Position numbers and translations under genes: made by a program. From the NCBI GenBank assembly GCA_036012905.1, contig DASCQF010000074.1, forward strand, positions 1 to 64,000: a DNA stretch of 64,000 nucleotides. Direction: 5' to 3'. Below are positions 61,857-64,000 of the stretch, one piece after another; the stretch's first letter is position 1; every line of letters starts with the position of its first letter. This stretch comes from NP936 sp002726085 (GTDB lineage Bacteria; Acidobacteriota; Vicinamibacteria; Vicinamibacterales; UBA8438). Below the pieces are notes generated by a model that had not been told where the DNA came from, made no database searches, and saw only the letters and a list, made by a program, of their open reading frames with translations.

Positions 61857-62393
61857 TCAAGACACGATGACCGGGGACGACGTGGTTTCCGTCTGGCCGT
61901 CGCTGTCGGTCACGGTAAGGGTCACGTTGTACGTGCCCGCCGTGGCGAAGGTATGGGTTGTCGTCACCCCCGTGGCTGTGGATCCGTCACCGAAGTTCCA
62001 GACGTAGGACGCGATCGACCGCCCTGCGGTGGCAGACGACGCGACCGCATTGAACTGCACCACGGTGGTCGTTCCCGGTGACACCGGTGAGAAGACGAAG
62101 CTCGCGACGGGCGCACTCGTTGCCACGGTCACGGGCAAAGATGTCGAATTGGTCACGCCCTCGTTGTCAGTGACGGTAAGGGTCACGTTGTAAGCGCCCG
62201 CCGTGGCGAAGCTGTGAGTCGTCGTCACCCCCGTTGCCGTCGAGCCGTCACCGAAGTTCCAGTCGTAAGACGCGATCGACCGCCCAGATGCGGGCGAAGA
62301 TGCGGCGGTGTCGAACCGCACGACGGCCCCCGTGGGCGGTGCGGACGGGGAGAAGACGAAGCTCACAATGGGTGCGCCCGTCACGACGATCAC
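61857..62393 (-). CDS. C-terminal part of a frameshifted PKD-repeat protein
   Basis: A 178-residue frame with a GTG start, holding two nearly identical PKD domains: IASYDWNFGDGSTATGVTTT at about 41-60 and IASYVWNFGDGSTATGVTTT at about 125-145, each ending AGxYNVTLTVTD. It has no signal of its own and continues the protein encoded at 62410-63447 after a frameshift at a seven-G run. Removing one G would rejoin them. The two DNA copies of the PKD unit are closely alike. Confidence 0.8.
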   Translation of the reverse strand: MIVVTGAPIVSFVFSPSAPPTGAVVRFDTAASSPASGRSIASYDWNFGDGSTATGVTTTHSFATAGAYNVTLTVTDNEGVTNSTSLPVTVATSAPVASFVFSPVSPGTTTVVQFNAVASSATAGRSIASYVWNFGDGSTATGVTTTHTFATAGTYNVTLTVTDSDGQTETTSSPVIVS

Positions 62394-62409
62394 GCTCGAG
62401 CTTGTGGAA

Positions 62410-63447
62410 TCACTCGCCCCCCCTGTCGTCGGTGACAGTCAGGGTCACGTTATATGTCCCCGCCACATCGTAATCGTGCGACACGGTGACACCAGAGGCC
62501 GTGCGCCCGTCTCCGAACGTCCAACTGTAGGAGACGATCGAGCGCCCGGCCGAAGCGGTACTGTCGGATGCATTGAAGAAGACGCTTTCATCGAGACTCG
62601 GTCCCGTCGGCGACAAGACAAAGGTGGCGGTAGGCCCTACGCCGCTCAGCACAGTGACCGACCGAGGCGCAGCCGCCGCCCGCCCAAAGACGTCGAGGAC
62701 AGTGAGTGTCACCGTGTAGGTCGACGGCGTCGAGTAGGCGTGGGTGACGGTTGAACCACTGCCGGTCGAGCCGTCATCGAAGTCCCAGGCATAGGAGACC
62801 ACCTGCGCGGCCGGGTCGCGTACACAATCCACGTCGTTCTCCGATAGGCACGTGGTGGAAAACAGGACACTCTCGAACTCGGTCGGGCTTGTCGGTGTAA
62901 AGCGGAACCCCGCGCTAAAGGTCGCCGGCGGGGTTACGAAGCCGCTCGGCACCAGACGTATCGTCAGCGTACGCGGCACGGCGCTGGCAAAGTTGTCGCC
63001 AACCGGCGTTACGAGAAGCTCCACCTGCGCTCCTCCATCCACCTGGCCTCCAAGCGGCGCGGTGTAGGTTGCCAACGCGCGACCGTCCTGGCCCGTGACC
63101 AGTGTGCGTGCAGAGAGTTGCCCGAGGTCCTGCAGCACGCCGCCGAAGCGCGTCTGCAGTCGGAGTGACACATTTGGTATCGGCTGGCTCGACCCATCCC
63201 GCGCGAAAATCGTCACGAGCGACTGCGAGGCACCGTCGAGCGGCAGCACGTCGGGACTGGCGCTGAGCGTCAGTGACAGTCCCAGCTCGGACGGTCCGAC
63301 GAACGGATCGGGAGTCGCGTCCTGTTGACACCCCGACAGCGTCGCGGCGGCAAACATTGCCGTCAGCAGCGCCGCGCGCGCCCAAAATGCCAGGCTACGC
63401 GGCCCTCGCCTGCCGTCGATCGTCGGCGTCGCCATCTGTCCTGTCAT
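62410..63447 (-). CDS. PKD-repeat lipoprotein, N-terminal part before a frameshift
   Basis: From the ATG at 63447 the frame has 345 codons. The signal ends in the lipobox ATLSGC. An invasin-like Ig domain (LTLSASPDVLPLDGASQSLV...) comes next, then two PKD domains (VVSYAWDFDDGSTGSG and IVSYSWTFGDGRTASG). The frame stops after TVTDDRGGE because of a run of seven G on this strand; a six-G run would continue in SDSTSSS and join the next frame. The product should sit on the outer surface and bind protein or sugar. It starts 4 bases after the upstream gene's stop. Confidence 0.82.
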   Translation of the reverse strand: MTGQMATPTIDGRRGPRSLAFWARAALLTAMFAAATLSGCQQDATPDPFVGPSELGLSLTLSASPDVLPLDGASQSLVTIFARDGSSQPIPNVSLRLQTRFGGVLQDLGQLSARTLVTGQDGRALATYTAPLGGQVDGGAQVELLVTPVGDNFASAVPRTLTIRLVPSGFVTPPATFSAGFRFTPTSPTEFESVLFSTTCLSENDVDCVRDPAAQVVSYAWDFDDGSTGSGSTVTHAYSTPSTYTVTLTVLDVFGRAAAAPRSVTVLSGVGPTATFVLSPTGPSLDESVFFNASDSTASAGRSIVSYSWTFGDGRTASGVTVSHDYDVAGTYNVTLTVTDDRGGE

Positions 63448-63451
63448 CGAC

Positions 63452-64000
63452 CTACGACCCCGCTTCTCCGAAGTCGGCGAAGTTGACGCCAATGGTTCCT
63501 TCCGAACTTATCGCAGCGCCCGTCTGGTCGTGGCCGAAGAAGGTGACCTCGGCAACCACCGACAGGACGATGGCGCCACCACCGCTGACGAGTGAAATCA
63601 GCGGCTCCTCGAGCTTGGCCTGGGCACGGACGAGCGTGAACTCGGCGGTGCCGATGTCGATCGTCGTCATCGTCATGCCACCCTCGAACGGAAACGGCAC
63701 ATCGACACCCGGGGTATCGCGACCATCCGACCGCCGATAGACCACGCGGTAGCCTGTGATGGTTATCCAGTTAGCCGAGGTCGGCGACGCCGGATTCTCG
63801 GAGGTTCCGGGGGCTTTGAACGCCAACCGTGTCGTCACGCGGGCGATGTCCGGAAAAACGCTGCACGCGTTGGGATTCGGACTCGGGTCACAGACGTCTG
63901 ACAGCAGCAACGTCGGAATCGGGTCGTCGGACGTGCCGCCCGCAGCGGCACCAATTCGCTCGATGACCAGAATCGTCGACGAGCGGGACGCCTGCACCAA
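63452..64000 (-). CDS. Conserved exported protein, C-terminal part (cut by window edge)
   Basis: The frame is open to the right edge, so the N-terminus is missing; 182 residues are visible. Recognisable stretches are SSTILVIERIGAA near the visible start, ITGYRVVYRRSDGRDTPGVD in the middle and VVAEVTFFGHDQTGAAI near the end. I associate this pattern with an uncharacterised acidobacterial family usually followed by PKD or Ig lipoproteins; that association is from memory. Function unknown, probably surface-exposed. The next gene starts 4 bases after its stop. Confidence 0.7.
   Translation of the reverse strand: MVQASRSSTILVIERIGAAAGGTSDDPIPTLLLSDVCDPSPNPNACSVFPDIARVTTRLAFKAPGTSENPASPTSANWITITGYRVVYRRSDGRDTPGVDVPFPFEGGMTMTTIDIGTAEFTLVRAQAKLEEPLISLVSGGGAIVLSVVAEVTFFGHDQTGAAISSEGTIGVNFADFGEAGS

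Overview
The window looks like chromosome of a GC-rich, Gram-negative bacterium, most likely an acidobacterium of the Vicinamibacteria type. This is inferred from the mix of genes: KDO and lipopolysaccharide genes, a b6-type quinol:cytochrome c complex with a multihaem cytochrome c, M2 peptidase and DUF6351 lipoproteins, PKD-repeat lipoproteins, and a lone pseudopilin/PilZ/ComEA cluster. No marker gene in the window proves the lineage. Sodium-coupled amino-acid carriers (NSS and AGCS families) would suit a marine or saline habitat. There is no prophage, insertion sequence or CRISPR array; the content is mostly housekeeping.

Layout. 1-2100: envelope/regulation genes on the minus strand (sigma54 regulator cut by the window edge, PilZ, pseudopilin, ComEA). 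2446-9000: a membrane hydrolase, a secreted metallo-beta-lactamase-fold protein, alanine dehydrogenase with a Rieske protein, and a STAS/lactate permease/cupin run. 9053-14497: purA followed by two exported hydrolase-like proteins. 14803-19450: an ATPase with an altered Walker A, then CutA, a SpoIIE-type phosphatase and a DUF2007-RNase III fusion. 19888-24183: ftsB, initiator tRNA, an acyl-CoA dehydrogenase and glnB-amtB. 24303-31106: dicarboxylate/CoA metabolism, rpiB, and a compact NAD salvage group (sirtuin, pncB, pncA). 31155-37646: an operon for a b6-type quinol oxidoreductase with an octahaem cytochrome c. 37870-45556: dcd, a small membrane protein, ndk, and a TCA block (2-oxoacid:ferredoxin oxidoreductase, sucCD, mdh). 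46066-54663: serA, an anchored secretion-like protein, then kdsB-pyrG and kdsA-kdsD-lapB-coaE. 54742-57926: two sodium symporters. 58137-64000: thiE-accC-accB-pepP, then PKD and related exported proteins running off the right edge.

How the genes work together. The 2-oxoacid:ferredoxin oxidoreductase, succinyl-CoA synthetase and malate dehydrogenase cover consecutive TCA steps and lie beside a quinol oxidase complex. Sirtuin, nicotinamidase and nicotinate phosphoribosyltransferase form a nicotinamide recycling loop. KdsB, KdsA, KdsD and LapB make KDO and control lipopolysaccharide output, with PyrG supplying CTP for KdsB.

The most notable non-standard signals are: a degraded 3' end of isocitrate dehydrogenase directly upstream of mdh; a family of intergenic tandem heptamers (CTYCTGN), sometimes joined to a GC hairpin; two other dispersed structured repeats; an inverted-repeat-rich noncoding block at 19554-19808; a seven-G frameshift inside a PKD-repeat lipoprotein; and probable leaderless promoters for kdsA and the sirtuin gene. 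No clearly new multi-gene defence or mobile system was found.
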